From positions 1-64,000 of the forward strand of contig NZ_SLZZ01000011.1 of assembly GCF_004346165.1 (NCBI RefSeq): a stretch of 64,000 bases of DNA, given 5' to 3'. Within the stretch, counting starts at the first letter, position 1, and each line of letters starts with the position of its first letter. Below, piece after piece: positions 9,709-16,781 of the stretch. The stretch is from Muricomes intestini. Lineage in GTDB: Bacteria; Bacillota; Clostridia; Lachnospirales; Lachnospiraceae. The notes under the pieces are model-generated. The model ran no database searches. It was not told the DNA's origin and saw nothing but the letters and a program-made list of their open reading frames with translations. Both the position numbers and the translations under genes were made by a program.

Positions 9709-10701
9709 TTGATAGAGGTAAAGAACTTAGTGAAAAAATATGGAAATCATCTGGCCGTAGATAACCTGAGTTTTAAGATTGACAAGGGGAAAATCTATGG
9801 CTTTTTGGGGCCTAACGGTGCAGGGAAATCTACCACCATGAACATTATGACGGGATACTTAGGGGCCACAGAAGGGGAAGTGTTGATTGATGGGCATGAC
9901 ATACTGCGTGAGCCTGAAAAAGCAAAAAAATACATAGGATATCTTCCTGAGATTCCCCCTCTTTACATGGAGATGACAGTGCAGGAATACCTAGATTTTG
10001 CGGCAGAGCTGAAAGGGATACCAAAGGAAAAGCGGGAATCCTCCGTGGAGGAGGTTCTAAAACTTGTAAAGCTTAAGGATGTCAGAGAACGTCTTATCCG
10101 CAATCTGTCCAAGGGGTACCGGCAGAGAGTGGGACTGGCACAGGCCATATTGGGTTTTCCGGATATCATTATTTTGGATGAGCCTACAGTGGGACTGGAC
10201 CCAAAGCAGATTATTGAAATCAGAGAATTGATTCGAGATTTGGCAAAAAAGCATACAGTTATTTTGAGTTCACACATTCTGGCGGAGGTGAAAGAAGTCT
10301 GCGACTATATCATGATTATATCAAAAGGCAGGCTTGTTGCCAGTGACACCCCGGATAATCTGGAACACCTGTTGGATGATGCCGAATCCTTGGAGCTTCA
10401 GGCAAAAGCCGAACCCTCCCGTGTCAGGGAAATACTGGAGCCGATTCATGAGATTCTATCCATAAAGATGGAAAAAAGAACAGACGGAACTACATTTGCT
10501 TCATTGGATATAAAGGAAAATACGGATATCAGAGAAAAGGTATTTTTTGCATTTGCGGATCAGAAATGCCCGCTCCTTATGCTGAATACAAATCGTGCAA
10601 GCCTGGAGGAAATCTTCCTGGAGCTGACACAGAAGGAAGAGGAGCCTAAATCACAGGTTTTGGAAAAGAAGGAGGCGAAGACGGATGCTGGCCGTTTATA
10701 A
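9709..10701 (+). CDS. ABC transporter ATP-binding protein, GldA-like
   Basis: Nucleotide-binding subunit of an ABC-2 type exporter. Walker A GPNGAGKST is near residues 34-42, the signature LSKGYRQRVGLAQ near 133 and Walker B LDEPTVGLDP near 156; a C-terminal extension of about 100 residues is usual for the ABC-2 subgroup. It starts with TTG behind GGGAGGTAAGG. It overlaps the permease gene by 17 bases, indicating translational coupling. With the next three genes it matches the GldA-GldF-GldG-DUF4340 arrangement known first from Bacteroidetes and also common in Clostridia. The exported substrate is unknown. Confidence 0.9.
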   Translation: MIEVKNLVKKYGNHLAVDNLSFKIDKGKIYGFLGPNGAGKSTTMNIMTGYLGATEGEVLIDGHDILREPEKAKKYIGYLPEIPPLYMEMTVQEYLDFAAELKGIPKEKRESSVEEVLKLVKLKDVRERLIRNLSKGYRQRVGLAQAILGFPDIIILDEPTVGLDPKQIIEIRELIRDLAKKHTVILSSHILAEVKEVCDYIMIISKGRLVASDTPDNLEHLLDDAESLELQAKAEPSRVREILEPIHEILSIKMEKRTDGTTFASLDIKENTDIREKVFFAFADQKCPLLMLNTNRASLEEIFLELTQKEEEPKSQVLEKKEAKTDAGRL

Positions 10702-11551
10702 AAGAGAGCTTAAAGGATATTTTCAGTCTATGATTGGATGTGTGTTTGTCGCATTTCTGGTGGGTTTTACAGGAATTTATTTTGTGGCATATAATCTGAA
10801 TGCGGGATATCCGTACTTTTCATATACCTTGTCGGGCTCACTGATTGTATTTCTCGTAGGGATTCCGCTGCTCACTATGAAAAGTTTTTCGGAGGAACGA
10901 AAAAATAAAACGGATCAGCTGCTTTTAACTGCACCGGTGAGTCTTACTAAAATCGTGCTGGGAAAATACCTGGCTATGGTTTCTGTTCTGGCTGTTCCCA
11001 ATATTATTTTTTGCCTTTTCCCGTTAATCATTAAACTGCAGGGGATAGCTTATCTGAAGGTGGACTATATATCGATTAGTGTATTCTTTCTCCTGGGGTG
11101 TGTATATATTGCTATTGGAATGTTTTTGTCTTCCCTGACAGAAAGCCAGATTATTGCTTTTGTCACGACTTTTGGTGTACTGCTGGCTCTTTATCTGTGG
11201 GATGGCATCCTGTCATTTCTGCCAAGATCAGCTTCCGGCGGAGTCATTGGGATTATTCTTATTTTGACAATAGTGGCAGCCTATATCCAGCACATGACCG
11301 GAAATTGGCTGATAAGTGGTGGGGTAGAACTGATTGGTGCTGCCGTCTGTGTTATTACCTATATTATGAAAGCCGGTTTATTCGAAAATATACTGAAGAA
11401 AATTCTAGGCAACCTTGCACTTGCAAATTTTTTTACGGACATTACTTCAAATAACATTGTAAATATCAGCGGAATCATTCTGTACCTGTCTATTATCGTA
11501 GTATTTATTTTTCTTACGATACAGACCATACAGAGAAGACGCTGGAGTTAG
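10685..11551 (+). CDS. ABC-2 type permease, GldF-like
   Basis: Membrane subunit of the exporter, 288 residues with about six or seven hydrophobic segments spread over the chain. The short cytosolic motif KSFSEERKNKTDQLLLTAPV, between the second and third segments, is characteristic of GldF/ABC-2 permeases. It starts inside the ATPase gene and is followed after 12 bases by the GldG-like subunit. Confidence 0.87.
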   Translation: MLAVYKRELKGYFQSMIGCVFVAFLVGFTGIYFVAYNLNAGYPYFSYTLSGSLIVFLVGIPLLTMKSFSEERKNKTDQLLLTAPVSLTKIVLGKYLAMVSVLAVPNIIFCLFPLIIKLQGIAYLKVDYISISVFFLLGCVYIAIGMFLSSLTESQIIAFVTTFGVLLALYLWDGILSFLPRSASGGVIGIILILTIVAAYIQHMTGNWLISGGVELIGAAVCVITYIMKAGLFENILKKILGNLALANFFTDITSNNIVNISGIILYLSIIVVFIFLTIQTIQRRRWS

Positions 11552-11563
11552 GAGGGGTAGAAG

Positions 11564-12958
11564 GTGCAAAAAATTAAAAAATTATTTCAGACAGCGGGAA
11601 CTAAAAACGGAGCTTTCAGCGTAGGAATAACCATCATGGTAATCGCTGTCATAGTAGTGATAAATCTCATTTTCGGACAGCTGCCTGAAAAATACAGGAA
11701 TATTGATGTCAGCAGTACAAAGATATATGAAATATCAGATACAAGCCGTAAGCTTTTAAAAAAGCTGGATTCAAAAGTGACTCTTACAGTACTGGCAGAA
11801 AAAGAAAATACAGATGACAGAATAAAAACATTTTTAAGCAAGTATGATGCTTTGTCCAAAAATGTTTCGGTAAAATGGATTGACCCTGTACTTCACCCGT
11901 CGGTATTGAAAGAGTATGATGTGGATAAAAATACAATTGTTGTATTAAGTGAGGCCTCAGGGAAGAGTACAAACGTTTCTTTTGACAGTATTATTGTGAA
12001 GGATGAATCGTCATATTATTACACAGGAACTGCATCTGAATCTCAGTTCGATGCTGATGGACAGCTTACAAGTGCTGTAAATTATGTGACCAGCGATGTA
12101 AACAAGACAATCTACCGGACAACCGGACATGGAGAGGCAACTTTGTCGGGCTCTGTTTCGGATATGATGAGTAAGAACAATTATAGTACGAAAGAGTTAA
12201 ATCTTGTGATGGATGCTTCCATACCGGACGACTGTGACTTATTGCTGATGTATGCGCCTGCCACAGATTTATCGGCGGACGAATTGAAGACCATAAAAGA
12301 TTATCTTTCCGGAGGCGGCAAGATTATGGTACTGCTGGGAGAAACCGGTACTTCAGATTTACCGAATTTGTCCTCCATCTTAAAAGAATACGGGATGCAG
12401 GAGGCAGAAGGCTATATTGCAGACCCGCAGAGATGTTATCAGAACAACTACTACTATATATTCCCCAACCTTTCACTGTCCGGTGATATGGCAAAGGGAA
12501 TTTCATCCCAGATGGTACTTCTGATGAATGCAAAAGGCCTGAATATGGTGGATGCAGCCAGAGATACCATCACAACTGACTCCTTTATGACAACTTCGGA
12601 ACAGGCTTATGCAGTGACAGAAGATAAGCAGACCCAGGGTACCTATACACTGGGGGCAGTGGCAACAGAAAAGACAGACAAAGCAGAAAGCCGGCTGACT
12701 GTTATCTCGGCAGCCAGTCTGATTGACTCTCAGATTACAGATACGTTTTCTCAGCTTGAGAATGTTACTGTGTTTATGAATGCAGTGGGCAATAATTTTG
12801 ATGATGTGCAGAGCATCACAATTGAGCCAAAGAGCCTTGCACCGGAGTATAATACAGTGCAGCATGCCGGCCTGTTCAGTCTCCTGGTGGTATTTGGAAT
12901 TCCGATTCTTGTGTTGGGTTCTGGGTTTACAGTCTGGTTTAGACGAAGAAAAGCTTAG
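11564..12958 (+). CDS. GldG-family ABC auxiliary subunit
   Basis: A 464-residue protein with one N-terminal membrane segment (about 18-38), a long extracytoplasmic domain and a C-terminal membrane segment (about 436-457) ending in RRRKA. The early segment DISDTSRKLLKKLDSKVTL-like and the later GGGKIMVLLGE fit the GldG/IFT52-like fold. It starts with GTG behind AGGAGGGG. In ABC-2 systems of this type the subunit probably contacts the exported molecule outside the membrane; that role is inferred. Confidence 0.85.
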   Translation: MQKIKKLFQTAGTKNGAFSVGITIMVIAVIVVINLIFGQLPEKYRNIDVSSTKIYEISDTSRKLLKKLDSKVTLTVLAEKENTDDRIKTFLSKYDALSKNVSVKWIDPVLHPSVLKEYDVDKNTIVVLSEASGKSTNVSFDSIIVKDESSYYYTGTASESQFDADGQLTSAVNYVTSDVNKTIYRTTGHGEATLSGSVSDMMSKNNYSTKELNLVMDASIPDDCDLLLMYAPATDLSADELKTIKDYLSGGGKIMVLLGETGTSDLPNLSSILKEYGMQEAEGYIADPQRCYQNNYYYIFPNLSLSGDMAKGISSQMVLLMNAKGLNMVDAARDTITTDSFMTTSEQAYAVTEDKQTQGTYTLGAVATEKTDKAESRLTVISAASLIDSQITDTFSQLENVTVFMNAVGNNFDDVQSITIEPKSLAPEYNTVQHAGLFSLLVVFGIPILVLGSGFTVWFRRRKA

Positions 12959-12968
12959 GAGGAGAAAC

Positions 12969-13871
12969 ATGGAGCAGAAAAGGAAAAGGCTGTTTATACT
13001 TCTGTTTGGCGTTCTCCTGATTCTTCTGGCTGTTTATTTTGGCATTCAGGCACGAAATAAAAGTGAGGAAAAAAAGAAAGAAGCAAAAGCAGAGGCAGAG
13101 ACTATTTATGTTACGGATATAGAGGATCTAAAAGAAATTAAATATAATGTTGGAAATGGCGATTTTAACTTAAAAAAAGAAGGCGGTACATGGTATGCTG
13201 CAAAGGATAAAGATTTTCCACTTGCGCAGAGTTATCCCAAGCAGATGGCAGAGACTTTCAGCAAATTAAAAGCAAAACGGGCATTGGAAGGCGGTGATTC
13301 TCTGGAGGATTACGGACTAAAAGATCCGGTGTATACAGTTGTACTGACAGATAAGCAGGGGAAGGAGACTACGCTGTATTATGGAAATGTAACTGGAGAT
13401 GATTATTATATTACGGTTGATAATACAGGAAAGGTCTATACAGTAAACAATACGTCTATATCTGACCTTCAGAACAAACTGGAAGATATGGCACAATTAG
13501 ATACTTATCCAAATATCGGAAGCGGCAATCTGAAAAAGGAGGTCATCACTCAAAATGGCAGTTCCACTACCTACGATTCAAAAAATGATGATGATTCTAA
13601 GAATATTGCGGCGGTTGCAGGAGGACTGGGAGCTGTCAAGTTAGGAGCTGCGGCGGACTATTCTGTGGCGGACAAAGACCTTTCGAAATTTGGCCTGGAT
13701 GAGACAGCCAGAATTACAGTGGAAGCAACCTATACGAAAGACAAAAAAGATGAAGTCCTGACATTGTATATAGGCAGTGCAGACGGTAAGGGAAACCGGT
13801 ATGTAATGATGAATGATTCAAGAATTGTATACCTGATATCAGAAGATATCTGCAACAATATTTTATACTAA
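12969..13871 (+). CDS. DUF4340-type extracytoplasmic protein
   Basis: A 300-residue protein with one N-terminal membrane anchor (about 8-26) followed by a Lys/Glu linker and a beta-rich extracellular domain with two related halves, each having an EDL/DL-x-KFGL start and LYYG or LYIG strands. This is how DUF4340 proteins downstream of GldG genes look. AGGAGG lies 7 bases before the ATG, and the GldG-like gene ends 10 bases upstream, so it is the last member of the four-gene exporter operon. No enzymatic motif is visible. Confidence 0.8.
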   Translation: MEQKRKRLFILLFGVLLILLAVYFGIQARNKSEEKKKEAKAEAETIYVTDIEDLKEIKYNVGNGDFNLKKEGGTWYAAKDKDFPLAQSYPKQMAETFSKLKAKRALEGGDSLEDYGLKDPVYTVVLTDKQGKETTLYYGNVTGDDYYITVDNTGKVYTVNNTSISDLQNKLEDMAQLDTYPNIGSGNLKKEVITQNGSSTTYDSKNDDDSKNIAAVAGGLGAVKLGAAADYSVADKDLSKFGLDETARITVEATYTKDKKDEVLTLYIGSADGKGNRYVMMNDSRIVYLISEDICNNILY

Positions 13872-13919
13872 TTTAATATGCATTTTATTGACAATTGACA
13901 GGTGATGGAGGAGAATGTT

Positions 13920-13966
13920 CTATAGGCTGCTACAGAATTGAGCTCATGGCTGAGCTGCAGCTATAG
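13920..13966 (+). other. Long stem-loop between the exporter operon and the next gene
   Basis: CTATAG...CTGC at the left pairs with GCAG...CTATAG at the right; an inner AGCTCA-TGGC-TGAGCT hairpin stacks directly on it, leaving a 10-base bulge on one side. There is no T-run, so it is more likely an mRNA-processing or regulatory structure than a terminator. Confidence 0.45.
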
Positions 13967-13992
13967 GTTAGTAAAAGCGAGGATGGTAGATT

Positions 13993-14400
13993 ATGAGAGA
14001 AAAGATGATGCGGTTTATGCAGGGAAGGTATGGAGTAGATACATTTTCTAAGTTCCTGCTTGTTGCTGGTTTGGTAGTTGTACTCTTCTCCTCCGTTTTT
14101 AGAGGAAGAATTCCCGGCACAATTTGCTATGTTGTGGGCTGGATTTTAATTATCTATTGCTACTTTAGGATGTTTTCAAGGAACGTCACAAAGAGATATA
14201 ATGAAAATCAGACATTTTTAACAAAAACATATAAGATACGCAGTTTTTTTTACAGGCAGAAAAGTATATGGAGACAGAGAAAGACACACCATATATATAA
14301 ATGTCCGACCTGTGGTCAGAAAGTCCGTATTCCAAGAGGAAAGGGGAAAATAGAGATCCGATGCCCAAAATGTAGTACCACATTTATTAAGAAAAGCTAA
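13993..14400 (+). CDS. Membrane protein with C-terminal zinc ribbon
   Basis: A 135-residue protein: basic N-terminus, two closely spaced membrane segments (about residues 19-36 and 40-56), a basic linker, and a C-terminal CPTC...CPKC zinc ribbon with the spacing of MJ0042-type ribbons. The topology would place the ribbon in the cytosol. The function is not recognised; small proteins of this layout are common in Lachnospiraceae. It is read from its own leader containing a long stem-loop. Confidence 0.6.
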   Translation: MREKMMRFMQGRYGVDTFSKFLLVAGLVVVLFSSVFRGRIPGTICYVVGWILIIYCYFRMFSRNVTKRYNENQTFLTKTYKIRSFFYRQKSIWRQRKTHHIYKCPTCGQKVRIPRGKGKIEIRCPKCSTTFIKKS

Positions 14401-14403
14401 AAA

Positions 14404-14495
14404 TTTATTCCCGCGAGCAACGAGCCAAGCGGAAATGCTTGCATTTTCATTTGGTGACTGCCGCGAGCTCAGCTTGCTGCTGGGTATTTGACTGA
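14404..14495 (-). repeat. Dispersed intergenic repeat, left copy
   Basis: Read on the minus strand, it carries GCAGCAAGCTG, CTCGCGGCAGT, CAAAT, an ATTTCCG block and TTGGCTCGTTGCTCGC followed by GGAATAAA in the same order as the copy before fabH. It starts directly after the zinc-ribbon gene. The two copies are in opposite orientations on the two sides of the prophage. Confidence 0.7.
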
Positions 14496-14504
14496 AATAG
14501 CGAA

Positions 14505-14534
14505 AGAGATAGACAAACCAGTCTGTCTCTTTTT
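14505..14534 (+). terminator. Intrinsic terminator after the zinc-ribbon gene
   Basis: AGAGATAGAC pairs with GTCTGTCTCT (one U-G pair) around AAACCA, followed by TTTT. Confidence 0.8.
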
Positions 14535-14583
14535 ATAGTTTACAACTAAATAAACAAACTTACTTGAAATAACTTACGCAAAT

Positions 14584-14730
14584 CACGAAAGGTAAGAACA
14601 TTGTTGATTATATATAATATGCGGCGGCATATTTCGTGTATTTGCCAGATTGACTTAAATTGTCGAAAAATATATAATATCAACATAGGTGAGGAGCATA
14701 AATAATGATTCCTGTGGATGATTTATAGAT
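14584..14730 (+). promoter_or_regulatory. Promoter, inverted repeats and short uORF before the XRE gene
   Basis: TTGACT (14650-14655), 17 bases and TATAAT (14673-14678) form a near-consensus promoter. Upstream, AATATGC-GGCG-GCATATT (14616-14633) sits inside a wider CACGAAA/TTTCGTG pair (14584-14590 with 14632-14638): possible operators. Downstream, ATG at 14704 opens a 7-codon reading frame (MIPVDDL) with a GGTGAGGAG site. Confidence 0.55.
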
Positions 14731-14754
14731 ATTTGAGAAGGCAAGGTATGAACA

Positions 14755-14994
14755 ATGACAGATAATATTATTGGACGTAATATAAAGTCTCTGAGAGGGC
14801 AACGAAATATGACACAAGAGCAGCTGGCACAGAAAATGTACATGAAGAGGCAGACACTTTCCAACTATGAGGTTGGAAAGAGGATGCCGGATATTTTTGA
14901 ATTATGGGCTATGGCGGATATTTTTGAGGTATCACTTGACGAAATTGCAGGAAGGGGAACACCCTGTGCAAAAAAGCGGGACTGCAAGCGTTGA
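14755..14994 (+). CDS. XRE-family transcriptional regulator
   Basis: A 79-residue DNA-binding protein with one N-terminal helix-turn-helix (about residues 4-60; NIKSLRGQRNMTQEQLAQKM, then RQTLSNYEVGKRMPD), and a short Cys/Lys tail with CAKKRDC. A 5-codon frame starting at 14748 overlaps its start and may couple translation. Its stop overlaps the -35 box of the downstream small-RNA promoter, so the two could form a regulatory pair. It lies 0.26 kb outside the prophage and is host-borne or a relic of an earlier element. Confidence 0.85.
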   Translation: MTDNIIGRNIKSLRGQRNMTQEQLAQKMYMKRQTLSNYEVGKRMPDIFELWAMADIFEVSLDEIAGRGTPCAKKRDCKR

Positions 14995-15087
14995 CCTGAT
15001 GTTCCGAAGAGATACGATGCTTTTGAACTAAGTGTATATCTTCGGGTATGCTGGCCGGTTCTGATTGCAGTCAGAGGCTATTTTTTA
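14991..15087 (+). ncRNA. Putative small RNA A (host copy)
   Basis: Promoter TTGACC-16-TACGAT (14991-15018) is followed by a TTCG-capped hairpin (15035-15050) and an intrinsic terminator (GGCC/GGCT and TCTGAT/GTCAGA stems at 15053-15079, then six T). The predicted transcript, from about 15025, has no ribosome site or sizeable reading frame. A related unit lies inside the prophage at 16517-16617, with the same TCCGAAGA block in the promoter spacer and the same TTCG hairpin. Its 3' end overlaps the stop region of a minus-strand peptide gene. Confidence 0.5.
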
Positions 15088-15203
15088 GCCCACGTCATTA
15101 GCTTTCTCCAAGGATCACCGAAATCAAAGCCAAGTATCCAGCAGAATGCAATATAATACAGGACACTCAGCAAGGCTGCCATAAAGAGTTTTATATATTT
15201 CAT
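15078..15203 (-). CDS. 41-residue single-span membrane peptide
   Basis: ATG preceded by a strong GCAGGAGGT site opens a 41-codon frame: short basic N-terminus, one hydrophobic segment (about residues 6-25), then a charged tail with GDPWRKLMTWAKK. The layout resembles small type I toxins, and the putative RNA A converges on its 3' end, but toxicity is only an inference. It lies just left of attL. The real ribosome site argues that it is translated. Confidence 0.45.
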   Translation of the reverse strand: MKYIKLFMAALLSVLYYIAFCWILGFDFGDPWRKLMTWAKK

Positions 15204-15255
15204 AATGCGTACCTCCTGCTCTTATTATATGATTATTAAACCCAATAAAAACAAA

Positions 15256-15321
15256 GGAAAATAAAAAAACTGCAATCCGCAAGGATTACAGTAAACCTGC
15301 GGAAGAAGAGACTTGAACTCT
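15256..15321. repeat. attL core repeat
   Basis: Identical over 66 bases to 54588-54653. It contains 24 bases of the tRNA-Leu 3' part (15298-15321) plus the tRNA's intrinsic terminator (ACTG and AATCC paired with GGATT and CAGT at 15269-15292, T-rich run on the minus strand). Flanks differ at once on both sides (A/G and G/C). Because the integrase gene ends at 15348 on the minus strand, this duplicated terminator probably also ends the int transcript. Confidence 0.93.
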
Positions 15322-15347
15322 GTCAAACCGCGCCAAGAATGGCTAAT

Positions 15348-16466
15348 TTACTGCGTTCCCTGTGGTTCGTGTTGCATTTCGTGTTGCATGTTTTCAAAGT
15401 GGTTTAAGGCTTTATTTGTCATTTTGTCTTGTACTTCCGGCAGAGCGTGTCTGTAAACCTCCTTAAGCACAGAATCATTCCCCCAGCCGCCTGACTGCAT
15501 AATGTAGGCATCCGGTATCCCAAGGGCGTGCTGGATGGATGCGTTGTAGTGGCGTAAATCGTGAAAACGGAAGTGAGGCAACTCTGCGTGCTTCAGGACG
15601 GTCTTAAACCTGTTGGACAATTCATTTGGCGTAAGTCCTACGGTATCGTCCGGCATCTTCCGGACTTTCTTAATCACGAAACTTGGAAAGGTTACATAGC
15701 GATCGCCGGCATAAGATTTAGGCGCCTTGATTACCCAGTTAGAGTCTGGGTTCATCACCATTGTTTTGGACACGTGGATAGTGTTCTTCTTTAGGTCTCT
15801 TTTCCGGTCAAACGCACAAATTTCCCCTCTTCGCATTGCCCCAAAAGCCGCCAGCATAACAGGCACCTCCATTTGGGTGTCCTCTACTGCTGTCAGCAGA
15901 CGCTTTATTTCGTCCTCTGACGGCACATAGATGTTAGGGCGTAGTTTCTTTGGCAGGCCAATCTGCAGCCTTAATTCGGGGCGATATCGGTTCATGACAG
16001 CAACGATAAGTCCATTCATATCCCTCACAGTCTTGGGAGACTTTTTAAGCGCAGCCGTGTTGATTATCTCCTGTATGATATCCTCGGTAAGGTCCTTTAA
16101 TTTATAATTATCCAGAGGAACCATACAGTTTCGCTGCATACTCCGGTATTTGCGGATACTGGCAGGAGATAAGACTCCCGTGCGTTCTTCAATGTACTTT
16201 TCAAGAGCGTTCTTGAATGTGTATTGATACACGGGCCGGCTTCTGCCTTCTCTCTGTTCTGCGAACTGTGCCGCCTGTGCTTCTACACGCCGCTTTCCTG
16301 CCCTGGTTGGGTCTTCGCATGTAAAAGATTCGTAGATGCGTTTTCTTTTCTGTTTTCCCGTCTTTTCGTCAATGACCGGTTTTCCGTCTTTGCCGCAGAG
16401 GTCTTCGTAGTGGCTAAAAACTTGGCACCGCCAACTACCAGACGGCAGTTTTTTTGCTGTTGGCAT
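15348..16466 (-). CDS. int: Phage integrase, tyrosine recombinase
   Basis: Site-specific recombinase for insertion into tRNA-Leu. The 372-residue protein has an N-terminal arm-binding domain (KKLPSGSWRCQVF), a SAM-like core-binding domain (about 75-160) and the catalytic domain with Arg in GAMRRGEIC (about 210), HDLRH (about 300), Trp in GGWG and nucleophile Tyr in EVYRH (about 337). An upstream in-frame ATG exists, but AAAGGAGAT before 16466 fixes this start. It is read toward attL. The C-terminus ends in a tandem repeat because the DNA there doubles as arm sites. Confidence 0.95.
   Translation of the reverse strand: MPTAKKLPSGSWRCQVFSHYEDLCGKDGKPVIDEKTGKQKRKRIYESFTCEDPTRAGKRRVEAQAAQFAEQREGRSRPVYQYTFKNALEKYIEERTGVLSPASIRKYRSMQRNCMVPLDNYKLKDLTEDIIQEIINTAALKKSPKTVRDMNGLIVAVMNRYRPELRLQIGLPKKLRPNIYVPSEDEIKRLLTAVEDTQMEVPVMLAAFGAMRRGEICAFDRKRDLKKNTIHVSKTMVMNPDSNWVIKAPKSYAGDRYVTFPSFVIKKVRKMPDDTVGLTPNELSNRFKTVLKHAELPHFRFHDLRHYNASIQHALGIPDAYIMQSGGWGNDSVLKEVYRHALPEVQDKMTNKALNHFENMQHEMQHEPQGTQ
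15366..15389. promoter_or_regulatory. Integrase arm-type sites, left arm
   Basis: Two head-to-tail 12-mers TTCGTGTTGCAT, embedded in the last codons of the integrase gene (they encode the repeated NMQHEMQHE tail). Matching 12-mers lie beside attR at 54427, 54481 and 54493, as expected for arm sites of a lambda-type integrase. Confidence 0.75.
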
Positions 16467-16516
16467 AAAATCATCTCCTTTAAAGTATAAAAACAGTCTC
16501 CAAACAAACGTTCTTA

Positions 16517-16617
16517 TTGCTTGGGCGCTCCGAAGATGATACAATATTCTTGGTTAAAAGAGTGCATATCTTCGGATATGTTCACCGTCTGGTGCTACCA
16601 ACACTAGGCGGTTTTTC
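16517..16617 (+). ncRNA. Putative small RNA B (prophage copy)
   Basis: Promoter TTGCTT-17-TACAAT (16517-16545), a TTCG-capped hairpin CATATC/GATATG (16565-16580) and an 11-pair terminator (ACCGTCTGGTG with CACTAGGCGGT, 16584-16612) followed by five T. The expected transcript, about 16552-16616, has no open frame with a ribosome site. It matches RNA A outside the prophage in order and in blocks TCCGAAGA, GATAC and AGTGYATATCTTCGGRTATG. It runs divergent from the integrase gene, with the promoter opposite the int leader. Confidence 0.55.
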
Positions 16618-16632
16618 TATTATGTAACGTAA

Positions 16633-16770
16633 AAGACCTCGTATTTCTACGAGGTCTTAATAATGAATACCGCTCGCCAGCTGTCTGGGAGCTTTGTCTT
16701 CTATACTGCCGGTAAACGGCTTTGTTTTCTTTGCGTATTCATTATATACCTCAGTGTATGAAATTGTCAA
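16633..16770 (-). ncRNA. Structured RNA element C with promoter and terminator
   Basis: On the minus strand a promoter TTGACA-18-TATAAT (16770-16741) leads into a folded segment and a terminator with an 11-pair stem, GAAA loop and TTTT tail (16658-16633). A perfect 11-bp inverted repeat ATAATGAATAC/GTATTCATTAT (16660-16670, 16735-16745) encloses two inner hairpins, GCCG/CGGC and GCTCCCAG/CTGG-GAGC, giving a three-way-junction shape. The outer repeat includes the -10 box, so it would be complete only in a transcript started upstream, for example from the PemK-like operon. No open frame with a ribosome site is visible. Confidence 0.55.
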
Positions 16771-16781
16771 TGAAAATATAC

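Noticed and set aside
15298-15321. A second tRNA-Leu gene at attL
   Set aside because: Only the last 24 bases of the tRNA are present; it is the duplicated att fragment.
16633-16770. Type III toxin-antitoxin antitoxin RNA
   Set aside because: Only two dissimilar repeat-like halves, located after and not before the PemK-like gene; kept as an unclassified structured RNA.
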